This document shows, piece after piece, positions 18,676 through 29,013 of a stretch of DNA of 64,000 nucleotides; within the stretch, counting starts at the first letter, position 1, and the number at the start of each line of letters is the position of its first letter. The translations under genes and the position numbers were made by a program. The stretch lies in NCBI GenBank assembly GCA_037179515.1, contig JAXCGZ010015127.1:151313-215312 (forward strand), given 5' to 3'. The notes below the pieces were generated by a model. That model was not told the origin of the DNA. It searched no databases and saw nothing but the letters and a program-made list of their open reading frames with translations. The stretch is from Halocaridina rubra. Taxonomy: Eukaryota > Arthropoda > Malacostraca > Decapoda > Atyidae.

Positions 18676-18996
18676 TTACTCCTTTACAACTAATCCTATG
18701 CCCAAGAAATTGATCTCCCTATGGCCAAAAATACATTTATCTTTATTTAGTTGCAGCCCTGACTTTTCAATTCTTTTTAGAACTCGTGCCAGATTCTGGT
18801 AATGCTCTTTATCTGTATCTCCATAAATGTCAATGCCATCTAAATAACAAGCAACCCCGGGCAAATCGAGAAGCAATTCCTTCATCTTTCTTTGAAATAT
18901 TTCTGGGGCTACACTAACACCCATTGGTAATCCCATACATCTATAGCAGCCAAAAGGTGTGATAAAAGTGGTTAAGTCCCTAGACTTCTCTTCCAA
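18676..18996 (-). pseudogene. Mag-like reverse transcriptase core with mutated active site
   Basis: FITPFGCYRCMGLPMGVSVA precedes APEIFQRKMKELL and YLDGIDIYG. In the family the last block is YxDDI; here the second Asp is Gly, explained by one base change in the codon at 18835-18837. LGIGLVVKE closes the domain. The enzyme could not have been active in this form. Confidence 0.85.
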
Positions 18997-19175
18997 GGAT
19001 ATCTGTTAGAACCCAGACTTTGCGTCAAGCTTTGAAAACTTTACTGCCCTTGTGAAGTAGCATACTTAATCCTCGAAAATTGGCATTTCATAAACTTCTC
19101 TCTTTAAATATTTATTCAAGTGCCTCAAATCTACACACAACCTAGCATCAAGAGGGTTGTTTTTATCTTTTATCA

Positions 19176-19589
19176 CTAGTACAATGGGATTACCCAGTCA
19201 ATGGGGTGAGTTACTTTCTCAATGACCCCTGCATTCTCCAAATTATCTAGAGTGCACCTGACTCCTGACAAAGTGGGTATAGCAATGTTCCTGGCAGTGT
19301 GTATCCTGTAGGGAATGGCATCATCCTTGTTGGACAGCTGAACAGGATCAGTCTTCCTTTTTCCATAGCCAAATAATGACTCCTTAAGTTCGACACTTCC
19401 CAAAAAATAAATAATACCTAATTTAAATGCAGCCCCCCTATTCAATAAATTGTCAGTGCAATACTTATCATCCCCTAAAATATAGGCTTTTTCTCTTATA
19501 GTTTTATTTCTGTAAGTCATAGCAACCAGTATCATTCCTGCAACTTTCAGGCCACCTGCAGGGCATACCAAGTGACGCTCTGAATCCAT
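19176..19589 (-). pseudogene. Mag-like protease end and RT start
   Basis: CPAGGLKVAGMILVAMTYRN lies in the protease C-terminal region. PYRIHTARNIAIPTL followed by LDNLENAGVIEKVTHPIDWV is the gypsy RT N-terminal block (PyxxxxRxxPxxLxxxvxxxLdxLxxxGVIExvtxPtdWvs). Both parts are in one frame for 137 residues. Confidence 0.75.
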
Positions 19590-19599
19590 CAGCGCTAAT

Positions 19600-19720
19600 T
19601 TTTACTTCCTGTGTATTAACTTCTCTCTGGTCACTTTGTTAAAAATGGTAATATCAGCCCCTGTATCAACTTTGAAGTTAAACAACTGAGACTCAATCAC
19701 AATAGAAACCTTCATTGTTT
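19600..19720 (-). pseudogene. Mag-like protease active-site region
   Basis: On the minus strand the reading VDTGADITIFNKVT (about 19635-19675) carries the DTGA signature of the retroviral-type aspartic protease. It is disconnected from its C-terminal half at 19589 by an indel or stop. Confidence 0.75.
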
Positions 19721-19859
19721 TGCTATCTGGTCTATTGAACGTATTGACTTTGCCTAGAAATGCTCTAACCTCAGCATCATCTTTACATTCATAATCTTCT
19801 AGTGCCTGTATAGGTTCATCAAGTGGGATGTCTGTGCATTGATCTGGCTGCAGACATTC

Positions 19860-19965
19860 GCAAAATGGTTATTCTTCTTGCACTTATTACAAGTTTTTCC
19901 ATAAGCAGGGCCTTTCCTTGGCTGATGACTTCTTCCACAATACTTGCATCTATTCTCAGCCTTCA
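19860..19965 (-). pseudogene. Mag-like Gag zinc knuckle
   Basis: On the minus strand CKYCGRSHQPRKGPAYGKTC is followed by CNKCKKNNHFANVC, a C-x2-C type double cluster typical of Mag-like Gag. It is not contained in a long frame. Confidence 0.7.
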
Positions 19966-20244
19966 AATTTCCACCACCCTAGAATAGATTCTTCCCCTGC
20001 TGCACAGCAGCAATTTCTTTGGTTGCTGTGTTTGTTCATTTTCCAATTTTCTCCCATTATGAACATCATTGTAAGTCTTGGAATATTCAACAATGTCATC
20101 TAAGGATAGATTCCCATCTTTGTTATATTACATCAATTCAAACTTCTCAGCAGGATCTTCATTTAAAATGCCTGATACAAACTGATCCCTGATGCTCTTC
20201 TTTTTATTAACAAAACTACAGTGCTCTGCAGCAACAAATAATGA

Positions 20245-20547
20245 TCAGAGGTAAGCTTCAGTATTCTCAGTATGTTGTTGTGTCCATCTATAAAATTGTC
20301 TCCTCAGCATCAAGACATTCTTGCACAGCAAAAAATATGATGCAAATTTGTCTACTACTGTACAGAGCTTTAAAACCTGTGCAGCAGATAATTTAAATAC
20401 TTTAAACACACCTTCACTCTCTGGCCCCATGCAATACTTCAAACTTGCTACCAGAAATTTCCCAGGCATTTTATCTAATTCTGTCAAAAGCTGAAAAATC
20501 TCAAACTGAGAAATGAATCGTTCCCAGTTGGGCTCTTGAAAATTCAA
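20245..20547 (-). pseudogene. Mag-like Gag N-terminal part
   Basis: WERFISQFEIF, LLTELDKMPGKFLVASLKYC and the ending RRQFYRWTQQHTENTEAYL resemble the Gag core of Mag-like elements (RxxFxxRxQxxxEsvexyl). The frame is cut on both sides. Confidence 0.65.
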
Positions 20548-20659
20548 AGACTGCGGCGGTTGGTACTGAACTATAATGTAGGGTTATTCAGCCTAATAAA
20601 ATGACCTATTGTAGGTTAAAATGCAGCAACTAGGCAAATTGATAACAGTTTATAACCAA

Positions 20660-20893
20660 TGTTTTAGTGGCAGGTATCGTGTAGTTTAAGTGTTATTGCA
20701 TGTTTGGTGTGTTGGTAAGATTCTCGATTTTCTTTTCACAATCTCTTTGTCACGAAACACAATAATAAGAAGTGCCCCTGCCCAATAAACAACAGAAAAT
20801 TATAAGGTAAACAAAAAGGGGATCAGAAACCACATGCTTCATAAAGAGGATCTGATCCAAACAAAGAATCTAACTTAATCTAATTCTGCACAA
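20660..20893 (-). repeat. 5' LTR of the Mag-like element, truncated
   Basis: It starts TG at 20660-20661 and aligns with 15580-15815. The alignment stops at about 20893, exactly where CR1 copy D begins. Confidence 0.8.
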
Positions 20894-22118
20894 GTCCCAT
20901 GCTCGCAGCTCCCCATCTCCTGGTCGGTTCCATTTTGTACTTAGTGATGCTTATCATACTTGTCCTTAAAACTATGGATTGAGTTAGTATTAATTACTTC
21001 CTCGCTTAGCGAATTCCAATTATCTACTACTCTTAAACTTAAAAAGTAGCTCCTTACATCCTGCAAAGAAGTTTTCTTACGAAGCTTCAAACTATGACCT
21101 CTAGTTTTAGAGCCAACTATATCAAAACACTGATCCCTATCAACTCTGTCATAACCATTATGGAATTTGAAAACCGTCACCATATCCCCCTCATTCCTCT
21201 AGCTTCAAGTGATGGTAAGTCTAATTCCCTCAGACTCTCCCCATAAATGTGATTGTGTATTTCTGGCACCAGTTTCGTGGCATGTCTTTGAATTCTTTCC
21301 AGCTTAACTACATGCTTTTTCAAATGTGGATTCCAAGAGGGGGCTGCATATTCAAGCTTTGGCCTTACATTGGTTACATAAATATTTCTGATAATTTCCT
21401 TGTCCATGTCCCTGAAGGCTACCCTTACATTTGCTAAGAAAGCATATGCTGCCCTTACTATGCCATTTATATGCATTTTTGGAGACAAAGCAGCCAATAT
21501 ATTTACTCGCAGATCTCTGTCATTCTCTGTCTCTTGAAATTCTGCTCCTGCCATTGAGTAGTCAAGCTTGGGCATTCTTGCACTTGTACCCATTCTCATT
21601 ACCTTACATTTATAAGTACTGAATGTCATTAGCCACTTTTTCTGACCACTCATGCAGAATATTTAGGTCTTCCTGAAGTTCTCTACTATTGTTCTCATCT
21701 CTGACTTTCTTCACTATCTTTGCATCATCTGCAAACATATTCATGAATGAATTTACAGACTCTGGTAGGTCATTTACATATACAAGGAACAAAAGTGGCC
21801 CTAAAACTAAACACTGTGGAACTCCACTACTAACTCTTCTCCATTCAGACACTGAGTGTCTTACTCTAAACCTCTTTTCACTTCCTCCTAAGTAAGTTTA
21901 TATCCATTCCAAGACATTTCCACCTATTCTCACCATTGCTTGCAGATTCTTAATAACTCTCCCATGTGGTACCATATCAAATGCCTTCTGTAAGGCTAGG
22001 AATATGCAATATGCCCAACCCTCTCTTTCTTGTAAGATTCGACTTATCTCATCATAAAATTCCAATAAGTTTGTTACTGTTGATCTTCCATCTCTGGAAC
22101 CATGTTGTCTCACTATGT
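20894..22118 (-). mobile_element. CR1-like LINE, copy D, old and broken
   Basis: Similar to copies A-C from the 3' UTR (TTCCATTTTGTACTTAGTGA) up into RT, but with many substitutions and at least three frameshifts. The terminal 14-bp repeats are missing, and the 3' end joins the gypsy LTR. The 5' end is at a GT-rich stretch at about 22118. Confidence 0.85.
20941..22118 (-). pseudogene. CR1-like reverse transcriptase, four frames (copy D)
   Basis: Frames at 20941-21183 (C-terminal domain ending DKYDKHH), 21177-21653 (thumb, NIYVTNVRPKLEYAAPSWNP), 21610-21852 (SSGVPQCLVLGPLLF, FADDAKIV) and 21898-22118 (GRSTVTNLLEFYDEI, CIFLALQKAFDMVPH). In the last, the first catalytic block FLDFQKAFD has become FLALQKAFD, so a catalytic Asp is lost. 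The C-run frameshift near 21185 is at the same place as in copy A. Confidence 0.85.
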
Positions 22119-22299
22119 GTGTATGTGTGTGCATTAATAACTGAGAATAATATCAATAACATTGCATTTACAGTGTTAATTCAATTTTGTTGTGTGGTTC
22201 CTGCATTCATTCACTTGAATATCATTATTAGTTATGCAATACTCAATTACTTCTAATATTTCTTTGAAAGGAATATACAGAATTAAATATTAATGGTCC
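22119..22299. other. Flank with GT-rich start, unassigned
   Basis: GTGTGTATGTGTGTG at the CR1 border, then AT-rich sequence without a coding frame. Confidence 0.3.
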
Positions 22300-24130
22300 T
22301 GGAAAATATTGATATTTATTGGAGCACTGGATCATACTTGGTTGAGAATAGAGACGGAAATGGTGTTTGAATCTTACCTGAAATTGTTACAAGATCCAAT
22401 CTTGGAGTGGGAGAAGACTAGTCTTAAGCTGATCCGGTCCATTCATGCAGTTGACTTCAGATAGTTTACTGCTTACATAATGAAATCAAAATGTTAAAAA
22501 ATTCACCCTTGGTGAATGATGATGTCATAGCTTTGATTAACTTTGTTCAGTTAATTTTGAGATGGCCTTCAACTTATCAGAAGCTCCAACCTAGGCATGT
22601 ATAAGGGTTTAGCTTAAGGATATCTGGTCTACAAGCAAGTATTTGAGCTTGAATACCATCAATACCTGACATAAGAGTCGCTCTTGGCTTTGGAGGGAGC
22701 ATGGAATGGGTTAGCCTAAAGTAGGAAAGCATATAATGTGGGATAATATTAGAGGACCCAACATTTGTTTTTGGAACGGCTTAGCTCTTGTTGCCCTTAT
22801 CTAGGAAAGAACTCGATTTGGAATGGTTTCAGTACCTATTAGAGAAACCAGTGTGACGGAAGAGAGGACTTACCTTAGGTCGATCTTATCCATGGCAGCA
22901 GATGATATGGGATACTTGCTGAACCTGTTAGATGAGTAAAATTTGGCATGGACATGAGTTTAGATTAGGATGACTCTACCCAATGGCACTGTTGCTTGTG
23001 GGGTAGCTATAGTACTCGTTAGACACAACCTAGTCAAGGATGAGGGACCAACTTGGACTAACCATTTCAGGAAGCAGTTAGAATTTTATGTTCTCACAAC
23101 TTAGCAAAGAATCTAACTAACCTTATTGATAAAGTTCCTACTTTGAATTGGCATCATACCCGTTAGATAAAGTCCCTTGGCTTGGGAGAAGGATTAGCTA
23201 AGGGTGGCCTCATCCTAGATGACTAACAAGGGATAACACCAGAAAGTTTACATAATCCAGCTTTTGTATTAGTGAGGCCTTAGTTTTTTTTCAGAAAAGC
23301 AGTTGATGCCATGGTTTCAGTATCTATTAGATAATCAGCCTTAGCTTGTTTGAAGACTAAGCTTGGACTGACCTGACCTGGGAATGGTAGTGATATATGA
23401 TTGCTCAGAGAATGTGTTTTAGGATCTAGCTCTGGAATGAATGAGTGTTTAGATTGTGATGATCCAGCCATGGAAGCAATTGACTTGGAATACCTACAAT
23501 CCCTTTTAGAGGATATATCTATGACTTAGGTGAGGGATAAGCAGTGGAGTACCTAATTAGAGTCATTATCTTATATTGAATGAGTTTGATGCCTGTTAGA
23601 GAATTTAGCTTTTGTATGAGCTTAGGCTTGGTGTGGACTGAAATTATCCTTTGTTGGTGGTTTCATAACCTATTAAAAGCATGGATGAGAATTTTGCTTA
23701 CTTTGACCCTATTTTGAAGAACAACAGATAATTTACAATGGCTTCAGTTCTAGTTAGAGGAAGCAGCTTTGCCATGGGCAAAGAATCAATCTTATTCGAG
23801 GATCTATCGTTGGTAAGAGAGATGGCTTAACCTTCTTCTATGTAGATATCCACCCATGAGGGTGGATGGGCCATGGTGGGCCCGTAGGTGAAATCTTCTA
23901 GAACGGGAGTGAATCTGTAAAGATAAGAGGGGATCTACGGGAAGACTTCTTTTATACTTCTATGAAAGGGAAGCAGTTTATTTGGAATTGCTTTAATACC
24001 CATTAGAAGAATTCCCTTGGCATGGAAGAGAATTTAAGTCAGAATGTTCTAAAGCAGGGAAGCCAGTCATTTGATATGGGGTATTCCAAGCCCTCTTAGA
24101 ATACTCAGGGCATTCTAGGAATATCTAGAT
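22300..24130. repeat. Very degenerate tandem array, unit about 80-90 bp
   Basis: The motif (A)TACCYRTTAGA recurs, for example at 22832, 22921, 23013, 23157, 23321, 23591, 23666, 23750, 23995 and 24090. It is accompanied by GGAATGGTTTCAG-like, CTTGGCATGRGAG-like and CTTAGCTTGG-like blocks in a fixed order. The spacing is mostly 75-95 bp or twice that. There is no protein frame longer than 63 residues. A short foreign insert is at 23842-23950. The array is old because units share only part of their bases. Confidence 0.6.
23842..23950 (-). mobile_element. Fragment related to the I-like LINE 3' UTR
   Basis: CCATGAGGGTGGATGGGCC, CCCGTAGGTGAAATC and CTGTAAAGATAAGA are in the same order and orientation as the 3'-UTR motifs at 4033-4180. 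The alignment is short and imperfect. Confidence 0.4.
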
Positions 24131-24330
24131 ATAATGAATAATAAATTCATATATTCAGAACTGGTGCATCTCGGAAATAATGCTCTCTATTTTTGTGTAC
24201 ATATGCGCATGTACAAAGAATTCAAGATGATTGAATATGTAAATGCGATTGTATGCAGTAGAATGATCATGTAATTCAGATTTTTTGTCATATGGCATAT
24301 ATACTTTTTTAGCATTGTCTTTTATCAAAC
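24131..24330. other. Unassigned flank
   Basis: AT-rich; no frame or repeat recognised. Confidence 0.3.
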
Positions 24331-24503
<173 letters not shown>

Positions 24504-24512
24504 TACCATCAT

Positions 24513-25437
24513 TGTCTTGAATATATTTCAAGACAGTTTATTTCTACGTACATTATGTAAGTGTTAGTTTGCATATAGTTTCGTTTATTGTAACGTAAGT
24601 GCATAAATGTATACTTTTAGACTTCGCATGTATACTTATTAAGTTCTATCATGTATACACGTATATTCGTATGTATAATGTGTAGTTTATTAGGGAGGCT
24701 GGCCGTAGAAGACGTGGAGAAAGGAATGTAGGTCACTAATGGATTTTAGCCATTAACCCTTCACCTCCTTGATAACGCCTCGTTGAACAAAGAACTGTTG
24801 TAAGCAAGTCATAAGTCAACTTAGTCCTAGTACCAAGGACCCCGACAAACTAGAGGAGTTTGTGGGACTTTCTTATAAAGTTAGTTGCCGTCGTGAGATG
24901 CTACGAGGCACTCATTTATACTGTGTTCATTGACAGTACTTATAAGTTTATAATTTGTTGTTCTCGTGGGGCATTACGAGACACTCAAGTAGAAGAACGT
25001 GATAGAGATCTGTGGATCAGAAGATACGTTTTTGATTCGGAGTCCCGTGATTGCTGACGACATCAGGGTTGTCCGGACAGATGAGTACAGATTCATTGTA
25101 TTTCTAACAATATTTATAACTACGTGTGAGGGACAGAATGAGCTCATTTAATTGAACACTCGTAGGTAGAATGTATGTTAGAAAATGTATTATTCTGTAT
25201 GAGGAAGTTTGAATTTAAGGTGAGGAGAGTTTATTTAAATATTCACATATCAGCAGTTCATAAACCCCCATATAAAATATTTGCATGTATGTTTATGCAT
25301 GTAATATTAATTATATTTTATTGGTAGAGGATTTAATTTTGAGATCGTGGTAGGCCTCTACTGAAGCCGTGTCAGGATTTCCGAATTTAGGGGGTTATAA
25401 GATCGAAGGGTAAATAACACACAGGAAATCCTCCACA
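24513..25437 (+). repeat. LTR a (5' LTR of E1), 925 bp
   Basis: It starts TGTCTTGAATATATTTCAAG and ends CCTCCACA. The first 23 bases are a near-perfect hairpin (TGTCTTGAA/TTCAAGACA). Compared with LTR b it lacks about 12 bp around 24775 (TTATTGCATCGC in b) and has a few substitutions. Confidence 0.9.
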
Positions 25438-25442
25438 GCTTT

Positions 25443-25460
25443 TGGTCCTTCGAACCGGAT
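25443..25460 (+). other. Primer binding site of E1
   Basis: TGGTCCTTCGAACCGGAT begins six bases after the LTR. Metazoan tRNA-Tyr begins CCTTCGA and so ends with a matching acceptor strand; from established tRNA sequence knowledge the site fits a tRNA-Tyr primer with one or a few mismatches. BEL/Pao elements of insects use similar sites. Confidence 0.7.
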
Positions 25461-26186
25461 GAGAATTGGTGTGGTAATGGTGAAAATAGTGTACATTTTA
25501 GATAAGCTCCCACCTTGTAAGAAGTTAGTGTAAAACTCTACGGTTAAAATCGTCCACATTTCAGCGAAAACAGGGAGGAGCATTGCATGTATTTGCATGA
25601 ATATTGCAAATATACCTTTGAAATTTAAGTGGTTGTTGAAATAAATAAGAGAATCCATTTCCCACGTGGATAAAGCGTTTCTCTATCTGTGGAAACGAAA
25701 TATACTTTCGTAGTTGAGCGTCCATTAAGTAATTTGGATATTAGTACCCAATTTCGGCTGGGTGAACAGTGGTTTTTAGGGATTTGTGTGTTTACATATT
25801 TCCCATTTAACGATATCTAGAATGTCGTATTGATTCCTTTGTTTACGTAAATAAACAGAAGGTAGTGACCCACCTACTGCTAGGTGCACAGTGTCTGTTT
25901 GAGGAACAGTGTGGTTTGCATTACACTTTCCATTTACTGTTGCTGACTTAACAGTGTCGTTTAACTGATGAAAAGTGTGTTTTACACTTTGAGGATTGGC
26001 GTCATAATTGACGGAATTAAATAACTGTATGTTATTATCTTGAGATTTGGAAGATTGTCCTTTGATACTCTTTACAGAGTGATTGTTTGTTGCATTGTGG
26101 ATGCATAAAGAAGATCGTGGATTCTTTGATGATAAAATTGCATCAACTATTTGTTTGTTGTTTTATGTTCTATTTGCTTTCTCAAT
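25461..26186 (+). other. E1 leader, untranslated
   Basis: 726 bp between primer site and Gag start; nearly identical at 30942-31667 in E2. It may contain the packaging signal, which is inference. Short frames here on either strand are not convincing. Confidence 0.5.
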
Positions 26187-28979
26187 ATGTCGGTTAAACC
26201 TGAGGCATTAAAACGCCTTCGGGAATTGGTTCAACGTGATTGTGTTCAGTGTCAAACAGAACTTGCCAAAGATGATGAGACACTTGTTGTTAATTATTTA
26301 GAAAGATGTCATCATACGCTAACAGAAAGATTTGGAAGATATGATAGGAAATATGAAGAATATGTCGAGAATAAGCCCCTTAAAAGGGATTCTGAAGAGG
26401 AGGATACAGAACATGACAATCTAGCTGAAACAGTAAATAATATTAGCTTAGCTGTCCTAGAACGGATTCGTAAGTTAGGAACTATGAAGAGTACTAGAGC
26501 TCCTAGTTCTGAGAGTTCAAGCCTCCCCAGTGGGCAACCCACACCTAAATTTCCTGAAGTAAAAATACCACAGTTCTCTGGAAACTATGATGAATGGAAC
26601 GAGTTTTGGGATACGTTTGATAGTTTAGTACATAGTACTTCTATGGCAACTATGACAAAGTTTACCATCTTGAGAAATGCCCTTAAAGGAGATGCAAAAG
26701 ACACCATAAAGGGATATCCTGTTGCTAGTGAGAGTTATGATGAGTGCATTCAACAGCTACAAGCTGTTTATGCCAGCAAGAACAGAATTGTACGAAATTT
26801 AATGAGGAAATTGGTACAATTACCAACTCCTTCTTCTAATTATTCATCACTTTTTAAGTTCAAGCAGGAAGTAGAAGCCATTACTCGAAGTCTGAAAAAT
26901 TATAAAGACATGGAGAACACTGATTGGGTGTTTTCAGAACTCGTGATGATGAAATTGCCAGAAGATGTTGAGAACTGGATTAGCATGAAAATAGACACAA
27001 AATACCCTACATATGAAACCCTCTTGAAGGAACTGGGAAAATATGTATATTATATAGAAGGCAACTTCACTAAAGATAACACAAAGGGAGAGACCCAAAC
27101 CTCCCAGAGAGATGAGACCCAGTCCTATAAAAGGAATGTGGGTAGTTATGGTGCTACTGCAAATGTAGTAAATAGTAAAACAGAATGTGTATTCTGTGGT
27201 TGGCAAGGTCATAAGTCTGAACAGTGTAATAAAGTAGTAAGCATAAATGAACGCAGAGACAAATTGAGAAACAATAACAAATGTCTGAGATGTACTCAGT
27301 CAGGGCATTATGCAAATGAATGTTACACTCAGTTAAAGTGTAAGAAGTGTAAGAAAAATGGTCATCATGCAGCCTTGTGTTATGAACAAGAGTCAAAATT
27401 TCGTAGAAGGTTTGAAGAACCTACATTTCTGAATGAACAGTCAGGAAATGGTTCAAATTTAGATGAGTCAAACAATGAGCAAGAACATTCTGACTCCGAA
27501 AAGGACAAGAAACATGTTGGTGTGATGACTATAAAGGCAGTACAGAGGCAAATGGTGAAGCCGAGTTTACCTTCATGTGCTCTGCCTACTGCAAGTGGAA
27601 AAATAAGCAGCTCAAAGGGAAATCTTTGGGTAAATACTAGGTTATTCTTTGATACAGGTTCCCAGTGTTCCTTTATAACTAGGGAATTAGCTGAAAGGCT
27701 TAAATTAAGCCCAGTAGATGAAATGTCTCTTGGTATTGATGCATTTCGTTCTGAGACGAAGAAAGGAAGTTTTCCTGTTGTAAATGTAGTTATCAAATTG
27801 GGGAAAAGAAGAGCCAGAGTTAAATTACTCGTAGTTGATGACATGGTAATTAGCATCCACACTCCAGGACTAGCAAAGGCTGCAAATGTGTTAAAGTCTA
27901 ATGGTCACAAGTTGGCCGATGAAGATATTGATAGTGATGTACTTGACAACATTGGCATTGTTATTGGTGCCTTACATTTTAGTCAGTTTGTTAGTGGTAT
28001 TAACAAGTGGGATGTCTATACTTTGATGGAAACACCAGGTGGTGTCATGTTGTATGGCCATATTCCTCGTGATACTCAACATGGGTCCAGTAGTGTACAA
28101 AACCAACTTGTTATGCGAGTAGGAACACAGTTATTGCCTACTACAACACAAGAGTTGATTGATGAGGCCAAAGGGCCAGTTAATAAGTTGTTGAGTGAAG
28201 AGGCCATAGAGCCTGTTAATAAGTTGTTGATTGAAGAGGCCATAGAGCCTGTTAATAAGCTGTTGATTGAGAAGGCCATAGAGCCTGTTAATAAGTTGTG
28301 GGAGCCAGAGAGTATAGGAGTAAAGCAAGAAGTGCATTACGAAGATAAAACTACACTTAGAAGTTTTACAGAGTACGTTCCCTTGAAGCCTATCCACACT
28401 CCACTCCTGCACAATTTTCAGAGTGCCTTTGGACAAATGAAGTCTCTAATAGAACAGTTGGAGGAAATATTGGAGAATGTTCATGTGGGTAATTTGTTGG
28501 ATGCTTGTACCAGTGAAGAGAAACAGTTTGATATATGCAATACTGCAGATGTAGAGTGGGAAAAGACCAAAATATCACTGCAAGCACTAAATTCCAACAA
28601 TGCAAGACTTCAAAGGGTACTGGATCAGCGCCTTTCTGAAAATTCTAGATCTCCTAAAGTATCAATCTTTAGTTTAATCTGGAATGTTAATACAGACAAG
28701 TTGTCTTTGAAAAGTCTGAAGGCTAGAGAAGATGTGTTGACCAAACTTAAACTTCTGTCACTGGTGGGTATACTTTTGGACCCCTTAGGTCTAATATCAC
28801 CCTTACTAAGAAGAGGAAAATTTCTTATTCAGAGAGCTTGGTCTGAAAAGCTCTCATGGGAATATCTGTTGTCAGAAGTATACGAAGAGGAATCATCAAA
28901 TTATGAAAGATATGAACGTCAAGCTGCCCAAAGGGTTAAAGAATTGTGGGCACGCTTAATCATTGATGATAAATTGTAG
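26187..28979 (+). CDS. Gag-protease polyprotein with truncated pol (E1)
   Basis: A 930-residue intact frame. The start is placed at the Met of MSVKPEALKRL because the 12 residues upstream are a hydrophobic oddity and the next is charged helix. Residues about 127-215 (FPEVKIPQFSGNYDEWNEFW ... LKGDAKDTIKGY) are the DUF1759-type Gag core. CVFCGWQGHKSEQC (from residue 334), CLRCTQSGHYANEC and CKKCKKNGHHAALC (from 385) are zinc knuckles. FFDTGSQCSFITRELAERL holds the protease Asp489 of DTGS. Around residues 659-706 there are four 12-residue repeats. The end (LLDPLGLISPLLRRGKFLIQ) corresponds to the fDPLGllsPvxixxKiLlQ block after RT in BEL/Pao; YxDD is absent. The function would be particle formation and maturation. 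Confidence 0.85.
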   Translation: MSVKPEALKRLRELVQRDCVQCQTELAKDDETLVVNYLERCHHTLTERFGRYDRKYEEYVENKPLKRDSEEEDTEHDNLAETVNNISLAVLERIRKLGTMKSTRAPSSESSSLPSGQPTPKFPEVKIPQFSGNYDEWNEFWDTFDSLVHSTSMATMTKFTILRNALKGDAKDTIKGYPVASESYDECIQQLQAVYASKNRIVRNLMRKLVQLPTPSSNYSSLFKFKQEVEAITRSLKNYKDMENTDWVFSELVMMKLPEDVENWISMKIDTKYPTYETLLKELGKYVYYIEGNFTKDNTKGETQTSQRDETQSYKRNVGSYGATANVVNSKTECVFCGWQGHKSEQCNKVVSINERRDKLRNNNKCLRCTQSGHYANECYTQLKCKKCKKNGHHAALCYEQESKFRRRFEEPTFLNEQSGNGSNLDESNNEQEHSDSEKDKKHVGVMTIKAVQRQMVKPSLPSCALPTASGKISSSKGNLWVNTRLFFDTGSQCSFITRELAERLKLSPVDEMSLGIDAFRSETKKGSFPVVNVVIKLGKRRARVKLLVVDDMVISIHTPGLAKAANVLKSNGHKLADEDIDSDVLDNIGIVIGALHFSQFVSGINKWDVYTLMETPGGVMLYGHIPRDTQHGSSSVQNQLVMRVGTQLLPTTTQELIDEAKGPVNKLLSEEAIEPVNKLLIEEAIEPVNKLLIEKAIEPVNKLWEPESIGVKQEVHYEDKTTLRSFTEYVPLKPIHTPLLHNFQSAFGQMKSLIEQLEEILENVHVGNLLDACTSEEKQFDICNTADVEWEKTKISLQALNSNNARLQRVLDQRLSENSRSPKVSIFSLIWNVNTDKLSLKSLKAREDVLTKLKLLSLVGILLDPLGLISPLLRRGKFLIQRAWSEKLSWEYLLSEVYEEESSNYERYERQAAQRVKELWARLIIDDKL
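28161..28304 (+). repeat. 36-bp in-frame minisatellite in E1
   Basis: Four units encoding EEAIEPVNKLLI with small variations (EAKGPVNKLLS, EKAIEPVNKLW). They lie at the point where the RT core would be expected in a complete BEL element. E2 has four units at 38687-38830. Confidence 0.9.
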
Positions 28980-29013
28980 TACTGATGGGGAGACCCTCCA
29001 TTTTTTCCTTTTT

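Larger units (their letters stand above)
15580..20893 (-). mobile_element. Mag-like Ty3/gypsy retrotransposon, decayed, with nested MITE
   Basis: Direct repeats at 15580-15815 and 20660-20893 are its LTRs. Between them, on the minus strand, are Gag, a zinc knuckle, protease, RT, RNase H and integrase in the gypsy order. The zinc knuckle block (CKYCGRSHQPRKGPAYGKTC) is of the type found in Mag-like elements. The coding sequence is broken by many indels, the RT active site is mutated, and a Harbinger-like MITE lies in the integrase tail. The 5' LTR is cut by CR1 copy D. Confidence 0.85.

Noticed and set aside
24860..25057. Small plus-strand frame in LTR a (and 29389-29583 in LTR b)
   Set aside because: It consists of the tandem unit of the LTR, is missing in LTRs c and d, and has no recognisable protein features.
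25395..25658. 87-residue minus-strand frame at the LTR/leader border of E1 (and 30876-31139 in E2)
   Set aside because: Conserved in both copies only because the DNA is conserved; it crosses the LTR end and primer site and shows no domain.
26312..27862. Minus-strand frames of 76-160 residues inside the BEL Gag gene (also the matching ones at 31793-33238)
   Set aside because: They are antisense shadows of a long conserved sense frame and have no known domain.
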